NCBI GenBank assembly: GCA_963205525.1
Contig: CAUJJP010000199.1
Coordinates: forward strand, 1-26,161
Source of the DNA: Pseudomonadota bacterium
GTDB lineage: Bacteria; Pseudomonadota; Gammaproteobacteria; Burkholderiales; Burkholderiaceae
DNA length: 26,161 bases
Direction: 5' to 3'
The translations under genes and the position numbers were made by a program. A model generated the notes under the pieces. That model saw only the letters and a list, made by a program, of their open reading frames with translations. It was not told the origin of the DNA and made no database searches. The stretch's first letter is position 1; each line of letters starts with the position of its first letter. Below, in pieces: positions 9,203 to 17,958 of the stretch.

Positions 9203-11911
9203 TCAGATCGCGCGCTGCATGGTCGCGCGCAGCGCCTCGGTCAGCGCGCCCAGGCTGTCCTGCAGGTGCGCGCGCGTGTTCACCGAGTGCGCGCCGCGCG
9301 CCGCCGCCTGCTTCAAGGCCGTTTGCAGCTCGCCCGCCTGCAGGCGCAGCAGGCTCAGCGCATCGGCCGGCAGCCCCGGCGCGCCGCGCGTGAGCAGGGT
9401 CTGCAGCTGGCGCAGGTGCTCGCGCTGCAGCTGGCGGCGCAGGGGGTCGATCTCGCCACCGCTGCGCAGCTCGCTCCAGACCGCGGACTGCAGGCTGGCG
9501 TAGACCTCGGCGAGCGAGAACGCGCCCTTGCGCTGCGCGGCCGGCAGGTAGTAGGGCAGCTCGAGCAGGCGCTGCGCGGTGCCGGCCGAGAGCAGCCGGT
9601 CCAGCGCCTGCTTCTGCAGCGCGAGCACCGCGTCCGGCACCGACACCGGCTCGGCACGCCGCCATTCGCCGTAGTCGACGCCGATGCGGGTCAGGAACTC
9701 GGGCTGGAACTGGAAGCTGTCGACGCTGAACAGCTGGCGCGTCAGGAACTGCAGCGCCGCGCGCTGGCGCGCCGGCTCCACCGGGCGGTAGGGCGGCCTG
9801 GCCTCGGGGCCGGGCAGGTCGCGCTCGGTGTACATGCCGCCGACGTACTTGGCGGCGATCTCGGGCGCCCGGCCGAGCTGGCGGAACCCCGCCAGCAGGC
9901 TGCGGCGCAGGCGCAGCGGATCGTCACCGGCCCGCGGCCCGCGTTCCTGCAGGCGCTGCCAGAGCTCGCGCGACAGCGCCAGGCGCTTTTGCGCCCAGGC
10001 CAGCGGGTCGTCGCCGAGGTCGAAGCGGTTGTCGCGCGGGTCCAGCCCGGTGGCGCCGCCGAAGCCGCCGGCGTCGGCGTCGTCGGCGAAGGCCAGCAGC
10101 GGCTCGCTGCTGCGCGCCGCGATCTTGGCCAGTGCCGCCGCTTCGTCCTTGGGGTCGAACTGCGCGTAGGCGTACTCGATCGCCCAGTAGTCATAGGGCC
10201 CGAGGGTGGTGACGTTGAGGTTGGCGCGCGCCTCGCCCTGCAGCGGGATGTTGTAGGCGTTGTAGTCCATCACCGAGCCGGTGATGGCGTGTGTGTCGGT
10301 GAAGGCCTTGTCGCGCAGCTGCTCGCGCGTGATCACGGTGGAGGAGCGGAAGTTGTGCTTCAGCCCCAGCGTGTGGCCGACCTCGTGCATGATCGTGTCC
10401 TTGATCTGCGCTTGCACGAAGGCCTCGGCTTCGGGGCTGTCGGGGTCGATGTCGCCGCGCGCTTCCAGCAAGTCGGCGGCGAAGCTGCGTTCCACCGCGG
10501 CCTCCAGCGCGTAGCTGCACAGGGCCTGCTCGCCCGTCAGCGGCCCGGCGCTGGCGCGGCCCACGTCCTCGCTGATGAAGCGCCGCGCGCCGCGGCCGAA
10601 GATGTCGCTCATCGTGATGTCGGCATCCAGGATCTCGCCGCTGCGCGGGTCGGCCACGCTCGGGCCGCGCGCAAAGCCGACGTCGGCGCCGGTGAACCAG
10701 CGGATCGACGTGTGCTCGGCGTCCAGGGTGTCGAAGTCGGCGTCGTCGGGCTGCTGCCGGGCGACCACCGCGTTCTTGAAGCCGATGCGCTCGAAGGCCT
10801 TGTTCCACTCCAGGATGCCGGCCGTCACCGATGCCCGGTAGCGCGGCGGGATGTTGCGGTCCAGCCAGTAGGTGATGGGCTGCACCGGCTCCGACAGTGC
10901 CGCCGCCGGGTCCTTCTTCTCCAGCCGCCAGCGGCGCACCTGGTGCACGCGCGGGTTGGGCTTGAGGTCGTTGCCCAGCTCGGTGAATGATTCGCTGAAG
11001 TGGCCGATGCGCGGATCGGCCGTGCGCGCGGCCATCGGCTGTTCGGGCAGGGCCATGAGGTTGATCGCCACCCCGACGAAGAAGCTGCGCGGGTCGGGCG
11101 TGGTGGTGGGCGGGTTGGGCTTGGGGGCGCTCGGCGGCAGCGGCGTGGCTGGCGGCGCCGGGATGCGCGGGGTGGCGAAGTGCAGCTGCGTGTTCACCGC
11201 CAGGGCGCGCGCGCTGCCGCGCGTGCTCTCGATGCTGGAGTTGCGGCTGTCCAGCGCATAGGGCAGACGGAATGCGGCCTCGACGGCGGTGCTCACGCCG
11301 GGCAGGTCGCCGACCAGGAAGGCGGCGTCCACCAGCACCGCCTGACTGTCCTTGTGTCCGGCGCTGAGCACCGGGGTGGAGGCGAGCAGGCTGTCGGAGA
11401 ACGCCTGCGCCACCGTGCGCGCCATCGCCGCGTCGCCGTGCGCGCGGTAGGCGGTGTTCAGGGCGCGCAGCTGCAGCGTGCGGCCGACCAGGCGCAGCTC
11501 CACCATCTGGTCGCCCACCATCTGGCCGGCGTACAGCCCGCGCTCGCCGACCGCGTTGGCGATGCTCAGGCTCAGCAGCATGGGCTTGCCCAGCCGTGCC
11601 GGCGCCAGCTCGAGCCAGGTCTTGTCGTCCTTGCGCCAGACCGGGATGAAGCCCTCGCTGCGCTCGGCGCCCTTGATCACGACCTCGAAGGGCTTGGGTG
11701 CGCCGGGGTCGGGGCGTTCGCCGGCGGCCGCGGCGCTGGCGGCGCCGGCCGCAGCTGCCGCGGCGGCGGTCGGCGCTGCGGCCGGGGCTGCAGGAGAGGC
11801 TGCGGGCCGGCTGCCGGCAGCGCCTGGCGCAGACGGTCCGCCGGGGGTGGCGCAGGCGGCGAGCAGCACCGCTGCCGCCACCGGAGCAAGTCTAAGAAGG
11901 GATGCGGGCAT
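9203..11911 (-). CDS. Zinc-dependent metzincin-type protease, lipoprotein
   Basis: This is a 902-residue secreted metalloprotease of the family annotated with DUF5117/DUF5118/DUF4953-type domains. The N-terminus (MPASLLRLAPVAAAVLLAAC) is a lipoprotein signal with a lipobox ending in Cys20. An Ala/Pro-rich linker of about 50 residues follows, then the N-terminal domain. The zinc site HEVGHTLGLKH lies at 509-519 (His509, Glu510, His513, His519), with a Met-turn-like GSVMDYNAYN some 30 residues later. All catalytic residues of the HExxHxxGxxH pattern are present. The start at 11909-11911 was chosen for the signal; the frame continues upstream into the yqiA region without similarity. It is transcribed alone, divergent from the yqiA-like gene. 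Substrate is unknown. Confidence 0.88.
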   Translation of the reverse strand: MPASLLRLAPVAAAVLLAACATPGGPSAPGAAGSRPAASPAAPAAAPTAAAAAAAGAASAAAAGERPDPGAPKPFEVVIKGAERSEGFIPVWRKDDKTWLELAPARLGKPMLLSLSIANAVGERGLYAGQMVGDQMVELRLVGRTLQLRALNTAYRAHGDAAMARTVAQAFSDSLLASTPVLSAGHKDSQAVLVDAAFLVGDLPGVSTAVEAAFRLPYALDSRNSSIESTRGSARALAVNTQLHFATPRIPAPPATPLPPSAPKPNPPTTTPDPRSFFVGVAINLMALPEQPMAARTADPRIGHFSESFTELGNDLKPNPRVHQVRRWRLEKKDPAAALSEPVQPITYWLDRNIPPRYRASVTAGILEWNKAFERIGFKNAVVARQQPDDADFDTLDAEHTSIRWFTGADVGFARGPSVADPRSGEILDADITMSDIFGRGARRFISEDVGRASAGPLTGEQALCSYALEAAVERSFAADLLEARGDIDPDSPEAEAFVQAQIKDTIMHEVGHTLGLKHNFRSSTVITREQLRDKAFTDTHAITGSVMDYNAYNIPLQGEARANLNVTTLGPYDYWAIEYAYAQFDPKDEAAALAKIAARSSEPLLAFADDADAGGFGGATGLDPRDNRFDLGDDPLAWAQKRLALSRELWQRLQERGPRAGDDPLRLRRSLLAGFRQLGRAPEIAAKYVGGMYTERDLPGPEARPPYRPVEPARQRAALQFLTRQLFSVDSFQFQPEFLTRIGVDYGEWRRAEPVSVPDAVLALQKQALDRLLSAGTAQRLLELPYYLPAAQRKGAFSLAEVYASLQSAVWSELRSGGEIDPLRRQLQREHLRQLQTLLTRGAPGLPADALSLLRLQAGELQTALKQAAARGAHSVNTRAHLQDSLGALTEALRATMQRAI

Positions 11912-11980
11912 GGGGCCTCGAAGCTGACAAAAGCGGCGATTCTCCGGCCCTGGGCCGCCGCCGCGCATCGGGACCACCGA

Positions 11981-11986
11981 TAGACT
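11981..11986 (+). promoter_or_regulatory. -10-like TAGACT directly upstream of the yqiA-like gene
   Basis: TAGACT ends six bases before the ATG at 11993, in the 81-base divergent gap. No ribosome-binding site is visible and no -35 match was found. It fits the short- or no-leader pattern seen at mpl and the RNB gene, but it is the weakest of the three. Confidence 0.25.
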
Positions 11987-11992
11987 GCGGGC

Positions 11993-12595
11993 ATGACGCG
12001 AGCATCGGACGCGCCCACCCATGTGCTGTACCTGCACGGCTTTCGCTCGTCGCCGGCCTCGTTCAAGGCGCGCCGGCTGCAGGCCTGGCTGGCGGCGCAC
12101 CGGCCGCAGCAGGTCTGGTGCTGCCCGCAGCTGCCGCCCTCGCCACGCGCGGCGATGGCGCTGATCGAGGACGCCACCGCCGGCTGGCCGGCGCCGGGCA
12201 TGGCGGTCTGCGGCAGCTCGCTGGGCGGTTTCTACGCCACCGCGGTGGCTGAACGCCGCGGCTGCCCGGCGGTGGTGATGAACCCTGCGGTCGACCCGGC
12301 GCGCGATCTGGCGGCCCACATCGGCGACCAGACCGCCTGGCACGACCCGGCGCAGCACTTCTTCTTCCGCCCGGAGTACGTCGACGAGCTGCGCGCCCTG
12401 ACGCTGCCGGCGATCAGCCGCCCCGAGCGCTACCTGGCCATCGTCGCCAAAGGCGACGAGTTGCTGGACGGGCGCGAGATGGCGGCGCGCGACGCCGGGG
12501 CGCGGCTGCACCTGATCGAGGGCAGCGACCACGCGCTGTCGGACTTCGACCACCACCTGCCCATCCTGTTGGACTTCCTGCACCTATGCGACTGA
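11993..12595 (+). CDS. yqiA: YqiA-like alpha/beta-hydrolase (esterase)
   Basis: This small cytosolic serine esterase belongs to the UPF0227/YqiA family. The 200-residue protein starts with the oxyanion-hole motif YLHGFRSSP (13-21). The nucleophile elbow GSSLGG is at 74-79 (Ser76), an acid candidate is Asp155 in AKGDE, and the catalytic His180 lies in GSDHAL. E. coli YqiA has 193 residues. It opens a plus-strand run of eight close genes and overlaps the following reductase gene by ten bases. In E. coli yqiA lies near parC/parE, so the neighbourhood gives no hint of substrate. Confidence 0.85.
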   Translation: MTRASDAPTHVLYLHGFRSSPASFKARRLQAWLAAHRPQQVWCCPQLPPSPRAAMALIEDATAGWPAPGMAVCGSSLGGFYATAVAERRGCPAVVMNPAVDPARDLAAHIGDQTAWHDPAQHFFFRPEYVDELRALTLPAISRPERYLAIVAKGDELLDGREMAARDAGARLHLIEGSDHALSDFDHHLPILLDFLHLCD

Positions 12596-13296
12596 AAGAC
12601 CGAATCTGCATCGTCACCGGCGCCGCCCAAGGCATAGGCGCCGCCACCGTGGCCCGGCTGGCCGCCGAAGGGGCTTGGGTGGTGGCCTGCGACCGCCGAC
12701 CGGCGCAGGTCCCGGGTGCCGGCGAGTGCCTGGCGCTGGACGTCACCGACCGCGAGGCGGTGGACGCGGTGGTGGCGAGCGTGCTCGGCCGCCACGGGCG
12801 CATCGACGTGCTGGTCAACAACGCCGGCATCACCAAGGACGCGCGTCTGGTGAAGATGACGATCGAGCAGTTCGACGCCGTCATCGACGTCAACCTGCGC
12901 GGCGTCTTCCACTGCGCGCAGGCGGTGGCGCCGGCCATGATCGAGCAGGGCCGCGGCGTCATCCTGAACGCCAGCAGCGTGGTCGGCATCTACGGCAACT
13001 ACGGCCAGACCAACTATGCGGCCAGCAAGTTCGGCGTCATCGGCTTCACCAAGACCTGGAGCCGCGAGCTCGGCCCCAAGGGCGTGCGCGTGAACGCGGT
13101 GGCGCCCGGCTTCGTCGAGACCCCCATCCTGCAGACGGTGCCAGAGAAGGTCTTGCAGCAGCTGCGCGAGCAGGTGCCGCTGCAGCGCCTGGGGCGTCCA
13201 GAGGAAATCGCGGCCGTCTACGCCTTCCTCGCCAGCGACGACGCCAGCTACATCAACGGCGCGGTGATCGAGGTCAGCGGCGGCATGAGCGTCTGA
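12586..13296 (+). CDS. SDR-family 3-oxoacyl-ACP reductase-like protein
   Basis: This is an NAD(P)H-dependent short-chain reductase, 236 residues. The cofactor motif TGAAQGIG is at 11-18, NNAG at 78-81, and the catalytic set Ser131, Tyr144 and Lys148 has the standard spacing ([11 protein letters not shown]). The ending SGGMSV is typical of FabG and PhaB-type enzymes. It lacks Arg in the early cofactor loop pattern TGASRG of E. coli FabG (here TGAAQG), so it may be a FabG paralogue acting on another 3-oxoacyl substrate. No acpP, fabD or fabF is nearby. It overlaps the preceding gene and is followed, 46 bases later, by the RNB gene. Confidence 0.85.
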   Translation: MRLKDRICIVTGAAQGIGAATVARLAAEGAWVVACDRRPAQVPGAGECLALDVTDREAVDAVVASVLGRHGRIDVLVNNAGITKDARLVKMTIEQFDAVIDVNLRGVFHCAQAVAPAMIEQGRGVILNASSVVGIYGNYGQTNYAASKFGVIGFTKTWSRELGPKGVRVNAVAPGFVETPILQTVPEKVLQQLREQVPLQRLGRPEEIAAVYAFLASDDASYINGAVIEVSGGMSV

Positions 13297-13329
13297 CCGG
13301 GGTTGCGCGCCGCTCGCCGGACGCTGGGC

Positions 13330-13335
13330 GACAAT
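13330..13335 (+). promoter_or_regulatory. -10-like GACAAT directly upstream of the RNB gene
   Basis: GACAAT ends seven bases before the GTG start at 13343, and no Shine-Dalgarno sequence intervenes. A TTGCGC at 13303-13308 is too far (21 bases) for a standard -35. It suggests an internal promoter giving a leaderless or near-leaderless transcript. Confidence 0.35.
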
Positions 13336-13342
13336 CGCGGCC

Positions 13343-15400
13343 GTGACCTACGCCCTGTTCGACGACGCCGGCAAGTTCCACGCCGGGCGCGTGCTGTCTG
13401 AGGCCGAAAGCTCGCTGCAGATCGAGCTCGACTCCGGCAAACGCGTGAAGGTGAAGGCGGCCAACGTGCTGCTCAAGTTCCTCAAGCCGGCGCCCGCGGA
13501 GCTGCTCGCGCAGGCGGCCGGCGAGGCCGCCGGGATAGACCTGGACCTGGCCTGGGAGTTCTCGCCCGAGGGCGAGTTCGGCTTCGCCGACCTGGCGCGC
13601 GACTATTTCGACGCCAGCGCCGGGCCGGTGCAGCAGGCGGCCGCGCTGCTGCGGCTGCACGAATCGCCGCATTACTTCCGGCGTGCCGGCAAGGGCATGT
13701 TCCGCAAGGCGCCGCAGGAGACGGTGCAGGCGGCGCTGGCGGCGATCGAGCGCAAGAAGCAGCTCGCGCTGCAGGTCGACGCCTGGGCGGCCGACCTGCA
13801 GGCCGGGCGCTGCCCGCCTTCGGTGCGCGAGCAGCTCTACCGCATCCTGTTCAAGCCGGACAAGAACGGCTCGGAGTACAAGGCGGTGGTGCAGGCGGCG
13901 AAAGCGGCGCAGCGCGCGCCGCTGGACCTGCTGCAGGCCGCAGGCGCGATCGACAGCCCCTACCAGTTCCACTGGCGCCGCTTCCTGTTCGACCAGTTCC
14001 CGCAGGGCAGCGGATTCCCGGCGCTGGCAGCGCCGAAGATCGAGGAGGAACTGGCGCTGGCGCCGGTGCAGGCCTTCTCGATCGACGACTCGTCGACCTC
14101 GGAGATCGACGATGCGCTGTCGGTGAACGGCCTCGGCCAGGGTGTGGTGCAGTTCGGCATCCACATCGCCGCCCCGGCGCTCGCGATCGCGCCCGGTTCG
14201 GCGCTGGACAAGCTGGCGCGCGAACGCCTGTCCACCGTCTACATGCCGGGCTGGAAGCTGACCATGCTGCCCGCCGAGGTGGTGCAGGCCTACACCCTGG
14301 ACGAAGGCCGCGCCTGCCCGGCGCTGAGCCTGTACCTGCGCATCGACGAGGCGACGCTGGAGATCCTGGGCGCGGAGACCCGCATCGAGCGGGTGCCCAT
14401 CGCCGCCAACCTGCGCCACGACCAGCTCGACGAGGTGGTCACCGAAGCCGCGCTGACCGGCCAGGCGCAGGCCGAGTACCCCTTCGCGCACGAGCTGGCG
14501 TTCGCCTTCCGGCTTGCCGGCGAGCGCAAGCGCGTGCGTGAACAGCAGCGCGGCAAGCCCGAGACCTTCACCCGGCCGGACTACAGCTTCCGCCTGGACG
14601 GCGACGGCGAGCACGAGCCCGACGGCAGCGAGCGCGTGCTCATCGGCACGCGCAGGCGCGGCGCGCCGCTGGACCTGATCGTCTCCGAGGCCATGATCCT
14701 GGCCAACAGCCACTGGGGCGGCTGGATGGCCGAGTGCGGCGTGCCCGCCATCTACCGCAGCCAGGCCAGCCTGCTGCCGGGGGTGAAGGTGCGCATGGGC
14801 ACCAAGCCGCTGCCGCACGCCGGCATGGGGGTGGCGCAGTACAGCTGGGCGACCTCGCCGCTGCGCCGCTACGTGGACCTCGTCAACCAGTGGCAGATCG
14901 TCGCCTGCGTGCGCCACGGCCGCACCGCGGCGCTCGCCGCGCCCTTCCGGCCCAAGGACGCGACCCTGTTCTCCATCATCTCGTCCTTCGACGCCACCTA
15001 CGGCGCCTACGGCGACTTCCAGCACGCCATCGAGCGCTTCTGGACCCTGCGCTGGCTGGCACAGGAGGGGGTGGACACGCTGGACGGCGTGGTGCTCAAG
15101 GACGGCCTGGTGCGCGCCGACACCTTGCCGCTGGTGCTGCGCGTGGGCGGCGCCGAAAGCCTGGCGCGCGGCACGCCGGTGCGCATGCGCATCGTGCGCA
15201 CCGACTTGCTGACCCTGGAAGCGCACGCCACGCTGCTGGCGCAGACCGCGGCGGCAGCGGACGCCGCCGCCGCGCAAACCGACATGGGCGACGAGGGCGA
15301 TGAGGGTGACGAGGCAGACCAGGCGCTGACGCTCACGATCGCGGTCGACCTCGACGAGGCGCAGGCCGGCACCGCGGACGGCGCGCCGCCGGCAGCCTGA
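13343..15400 (+). CDS. RNB-domain exoribonuclease (RNase II/R-like)
   Basis: This is a 3'-5' exoribonuclease of the RNB superfamily, 685 residues. The active-site segment FSIDDSSTSEIDDALS begins at residue 245; Asp248, Asp256 and Asp257 match catalytic aspartates of RNase R, while the second position is Glu254 instead of Asp. MPGWKLTMLPAEV and TSPLRRYVDLVNQ further on are RNB hallmarks. The N-terminus is not a canonical double cold-shock arrangement, and the C-terminus has a short RNA-binding-like domain plus an acidic tail (DMGDEGDEGDEAD). It is closer in wording to the plant/yeast mitochondrial Dss1-like and beta-proteobacterial RNB group than to E. coli RNase II or R. The start is GTG, with no ribosome-binding site. 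Confidence 0.88.
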   Translation: MTYALFDDAGKFHAGRVLSEAESSLQIELDSGKRVKVKAANVLLKFLKPAPAELLAQAAGEAAGIDLDLAWEFSPEGEFGFADLARDYFDASAGPVQQAAALLRLHESPHYFRRAGKGMFRKAPQETVQAALAAIERKKQLALQVDAWAADLQAGRCPPSVREQLYRILFKPDKNGSEYKAVVQAAKAAQRAPLDLLQAAGAIDSPYQFHWRRFLFDQFPQGSGFPALAAPKIEEELALAPVQAFSIDDSSTSEIDDALSVNGLGQGVVQFGIHIAAPALAIAPGSALDKLARERLSTVYMPGWKLTMLPAEVVQAYTLDEGRACPALSLYLRIDEATLEILGAETRIERVPIAANLRHDQLDEVVTEAALTGQAQAEYPFAHELAFAFRLAGERKRVREQQRGKPETFTRPDYSFRLDGDGEHEPDGSERVLIGTRRRGAPLDLIVSEAMILANSHWGGWMAECGVPAIYRSQASLLPGVKVRMGTKPLPHAGMGVAQYSWATSPLRRYVDLVNQWQIVACVRHGRTAALAAPFRPKDATLFSIISSFDATYGAYGDFQHAIERFWTLRWLAQEGVDTLDGVVLKDGLVRADTLPLVLRVGGAESLARGTPVRMRIVRTDLLTLEAHATLLAQTAAAADAAAAQTDMGDEGDEGDEADQALTLTIAVDLDEAQAGTADGAPPAA

Positions 15401-15413
15401 GCCCTGACGCAAC

Positions 15414-16307
15414 GTGGGCAGCCTGCTCTGGGCCCGGTGTGCGAGCGCGCTGCAGGGCTTGGGGCCCCTGCAGTGGGCGCTGACGGTTTCGGTGGGCCTG
15501 CACGCGGGCCTGCTGACGCTGCGCTTCGTCGACCCGCAGAGCTTCAACCGCGTGTTCCGCGACACGCCGCTGGAGGTCATCCTCGTCAACGCGCGCTCCG
15601 ACGAGGCGCCGACCCAGGCGCAGGCGATCGCCCAGGCGGCGCTGGCCGGCGGCGGCGAGGCCGAGCGCGGGCGCGCCACCTCGCCCCTGCCGCCCACGGA
15701 TGCCTTCCAGCTCGGTGACGCACCTCAGGACGCGCGCCGCCGCGTCCAGGCCCTGCAGTCCGAACAGCAGCAGTTGCTGGCCGCGCTGCGGCGCGAACTG
15801 GCGCTGCTGCCGGCGCCCGACCCGCAGCGCGAGTCGGGCACGCCGCAGGAGCGCGCGCTGCTGGAGCGGCAGCGCCAGCTGGTGCGCCAGCTGGCGGAGA
15901 TCGAGAAACGCATCAACAGCGAGAACGCCAGACCCAAGAAGCGCTACATCAGCCCGGCGACGCAGGAGGCGGTCTACGCCATCTACTACGACGCCCTGCG
16001 CCGGCGCATCGAAGAGCGCGGCACGCGCGACTTCCCCGAGGCCGGCGGACGCAAGCTCTACGGCGAGCTGACCATGAACGTCACCATAGACGCTGCAGGG
16101 CGGGTGGTCGATGCCGAGGTGCTGCGGCCTTCGCGCTCGCGGCTGCTTGACCAGCGCGCGCTCGCCATCGTCCACGCCGCCGCGCCCTACGGCCGCTTCA
16201 GCGACGCGATGCGCAAGCAGGCCGACCAGATCGTCGTCACCTCTCGCTTTCGCTTCACGCGCGAAGAGGGCCTGGAGACCACCTTGAGCGCCGATCCGGC
16301 GCGCTGA
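15414..16307 (+). CDS. TonB-like energy-transducer protein
   Basis: The 297-residue product has one N-terminal membrane segment (about 19-37, WALTVSVGLHAGLLTL), a periplasmic helical region at about 105-175 rich in Gln, Arg, Glu and Leu (QALQSEQQQLLAALRREL, RQRQLVRQLAEIEKRI) and a TonB-like C-terminal domain from about 190 (YYDALRRRIEERGTRDFP, LTMNVTIDAAGRVVDAEVLRPS). TonB proteins transmit proton-motive force to outer-membrane receptors; here the usual Pro-rich spacer is replaced by a predicted coiled coil, and exbB, exbD and receptor genes are absent. A structural or alternative envelope role is therefore open. The start is GTG, 13 bases after the RNB stop. Confidence 0.8.
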   Translation: MGSLLWARCASALQGLGPLQWALTVSVGLHAGLLTLRFVDPQSFNRVFRDTPLEVILVNARSDEAPTQAQAIAQAALAGGGEAERGRATSPLPPTDAFQLGDAPQDARRRVQALQSEQQQLLAALRRELALLPAPDPQRESGTPQERALLERQRQLVRQLAEIEKRINSENARPKKRYISPATQEAVYAIYYDALRRRIEERGTRDFPEAGGRKLYGELTMNVTIDAAGRVVDAEVLRPSRSRLLDQRALAIVHAAAPYGRFSDAMRKQADQIVVTSRFRFTREEGLETTLSADPAR

Positions 16308-16315
16308 AGCCGGGC

Positions 16316-17194
16316 ATGCCTGCCCGCAACGTCATGAACACGAGCCCCGTCGCCCAGCCCGGACCCGATCGCTATGCGGTGCTCGGCAACCCGGTGGCGC
16401 ACAGCCAGTCGCCCTTCATCCACGCCGAGTTCGCGCGCCAGACCGGCGAGCACATCGGCTACGAGCGCGTGCTGGTGCCGCTGGACGAATTTGCGGCCGG
16501 CGTGCGCGCCTTCGCCGCCGCTGGCGGGCGCGGCTGCAACGTGACCGTGCCCTTCAAGTTCGAGGCCCTGGCGCTGGCCGATCGCGCCAGCGCGCGCGCA
16601 CGCCAGGCCGGGGCGGCGAACGTGCTGCGGCTGGACGGCGACGGCTGGTGGGCCGACAACAGCGACGGCGTCGGCCTGGTGCGCGACATCGAGCAAGGCG
16701 CCGGCCTGCGCCTGGCCGGCAAGCGCGTGCTGCTCGTCGGCGCGGGCGGAGCCGGGGCCGGGGTGCTCGGCCCGCTGCTGCAGGCGCGCCCGGCGGCGCT
16801 GTGGCTGGTCAACCGCAGCCCCGAGCGCGCCCTGGCCCTGGCCGCGCGCCATGAGGATCTGGCGCTGCAGGAAGGGGTTCGCCTGCAGGCCGGCGGCCTG
16901 GACGCCGCGCCGCATGGCCAGGACCTCGTCGTCAACGCCAGCGCCAGCAGCCTGGCCGCAGCCGCGATTCCGGTCGCCGACGCCTGTGTGGGCGCCGGGT
17001 CGCTGGCCGTGGACCTGATGTACGGGCCGGCGGCGCAGCCCTTCCTGGACTGGGCCGCCGACCGCGGGGCGAGCGTGCGCGACGGGCTGGGCATGCTGGT
17101 GGAGCAGGCGGCCGAGTCCTTTCTCGCCTGGCGCGGCCTGCGGCCCGACACCGCACCGGTGCTCGCTGCGCTGCGGGCGCGGCTGCAGGGCTGA
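16316..17194 (+). CDS. aroE: Shikimate dehydrogenase
   Basis: AroE reduces 3-dehydroshikimate to shikimate with NADPH in aromatic amino-acid synthesis. The 292-residue protein shows the shikimate-binding NPVAHSQSP 25-33, catalytic Lys81 in NVTVPFK, and NSDG 115-118 with Asp117, its partner. The NADP-binding loop GAGGAG is at 142-147, and NRS at 167-169 follows the second strand. The motif usually written NATS reads NASAS here, a mild variation. The start may be 16316 or the ATG at 16334 (MNTSPVAQ); the extra six residues have no known role. It begins eight bases after the TonB-like gene and is followed by mtgA, a linkage I recall from other Burkholderiales. Confidence 0.95.
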   Translation: MPARNVMNTSPVAQPGPDRYAVLGNPVAHSQSPFIHAEFARQTGEHIGYERVLVPLDEFAAGVRAFAAAGGRGCNVTVPFKFEALALADRASARARQAGAANVLRLDGDGWWADNSDGVGLVRDIEQGAGLRLAGKRVLLVGAGGAGAGVLGPLLQARPAALWLVNRSPERALALAARHEDLALQEGVRLQAGGLDAAPHGQDLVVNASASSLAAAAIPVADACVGAGSLAVDLMYGPAAQPFLDWAADRGASVRDGLGMLVEQAAESFLAWRGLRPDTAPVLAALRARLQG

Positions 17195-17208
17195 GGCTGC
17201 GGGGGCGG

Positions 17209-17958
17209 ATGCTGCGCGGGCCGGTGATGCGGGGACTGTGGCGTCTGCTCGTCCTGCTGGCGCTGTGCGCGCTCGCGTTGCAGGCCACGTTTGCCCTGCG
17301 CATCGCCGCCATGGCCTGGCTGGATCCGACCTCCACCGCCTTCCAGCGCAGCGAAGCCTGGCGCCTGCTGCGCGCCGGCCAGGAGCTTCGCTGGCGCCAG
17401 CAGTGGGTGGCCGGCGGCGCAATCTCGCCCGCGCTCGGCCGCGCCGTCATCGCGAGCGAGGACGCGGGCTTCGTCGACCACGACGGCATCGAGTGGGAGG
17501 CCATAGAGCGGGCCCGCGAGCGCAATCGCCGTGCCCAGGCGCGCGCCGAACGGCGGTCGGCGGCACGGCCGGATAAGCCGGTCGCGGCCAGGCTGGTCGG
17601 CGGCTCCACGATCACCCAGCAGCTGGCCAAGAACCTGTTGCTCTCGGGCGAGCGCACCGTGCTGCGCAAGGGTCAGGAGGCGCTGCTCGCCCTGTGGCTG
17701 GAGCTGTGGCTGGACAAGCGGCGCATCCTGGAGATCTACCTCAACCACGTTGAATGGGGCGAGGGCGTGTTCGGTGCCCAGGCGGCGGCGCAGCGCTACT
17801 TCTGCGTCGATGCGGCGCGCCTGAGCGCGCGCCAGGCGGCCAGGCTGGCGGTCATGCTGCCGGCGCCCAAGCGCTTCGAGAAGCGGCCCGATTCGGCCTA
17901 CGTGAATGCGCGCACCGAGACCATACTCGCCCGCATGGGCGACGTGGCCAGCCCATGA
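17209..17958 (+). CDS. mtgA: Monofunctional biosynthetic peptidoglycan transglycosylase
   Basis: MtgA is a GT51 enzyme that polymerises lipid II into glycan strands. The 249-residue product (E. coli 242) has one N-terminal membrane helix (about 10-36). The catalytic-site motif ASEDAGFVDHDG is at 82-93 with Glu84, GGSTITQQLAKNL at 131-143, RKGQE at 153-157 with the second catalytic Glu157, and KRRILEIYLNHVEWGEGVFG at 170-189. No transpeptidase domain follows, which separates it from class A penicillin-binding proteins. GGGGGCGG precedes the ATG at 17209; the ATG at 17227 is an alternative. The stop overlaps the next gene (ATGA). Confidence 0.95.
   Translation: MLRGPVMRGLWRLLVLLALCALALQATFALRIAAMAWLDPTSTAFQRSEAWRLLRAGQELRWRQQWVAGGAISPALGRAVIASEDAGFVDHDGIEWEAIERARERNRRAQARAERRSAARPDKPVAARLVGGSTITQQLAKNLLLSGERTVLRKGQEALLALWLELWLDKRRILEIYLNHVEWGEGVFGAQAAAQRYFCVDAARLSARQAARLAVMLPAPKRFEKRPDSAYVNARTETILARMGDVASP

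Noticed and set aside
9164..10990. 608-residue plus-strand frame opposite the metzincin gene
   Set aside because: The minus-strand gene has a lipoprotein signal and a complete zinc site; the plus frame has only Arg/Gln/Val-rich composition.
11912..12583. Upstream extension of the metzincin frame over the yqiA-like gene
   Set aside because: The lipoprotein signal begins at 11911, and the extension is antisense to a gene with an intact catalytic triad.
13274..15697. 807-residue open frame on the minus strand opposite the RNB gene
   Set aside because: It lies antisense to a gene with full catalytic motifs, and its His/Gln/Arg/Val-rich composition is the usual shadow of a GC-rich gene. No domain is recognisable.
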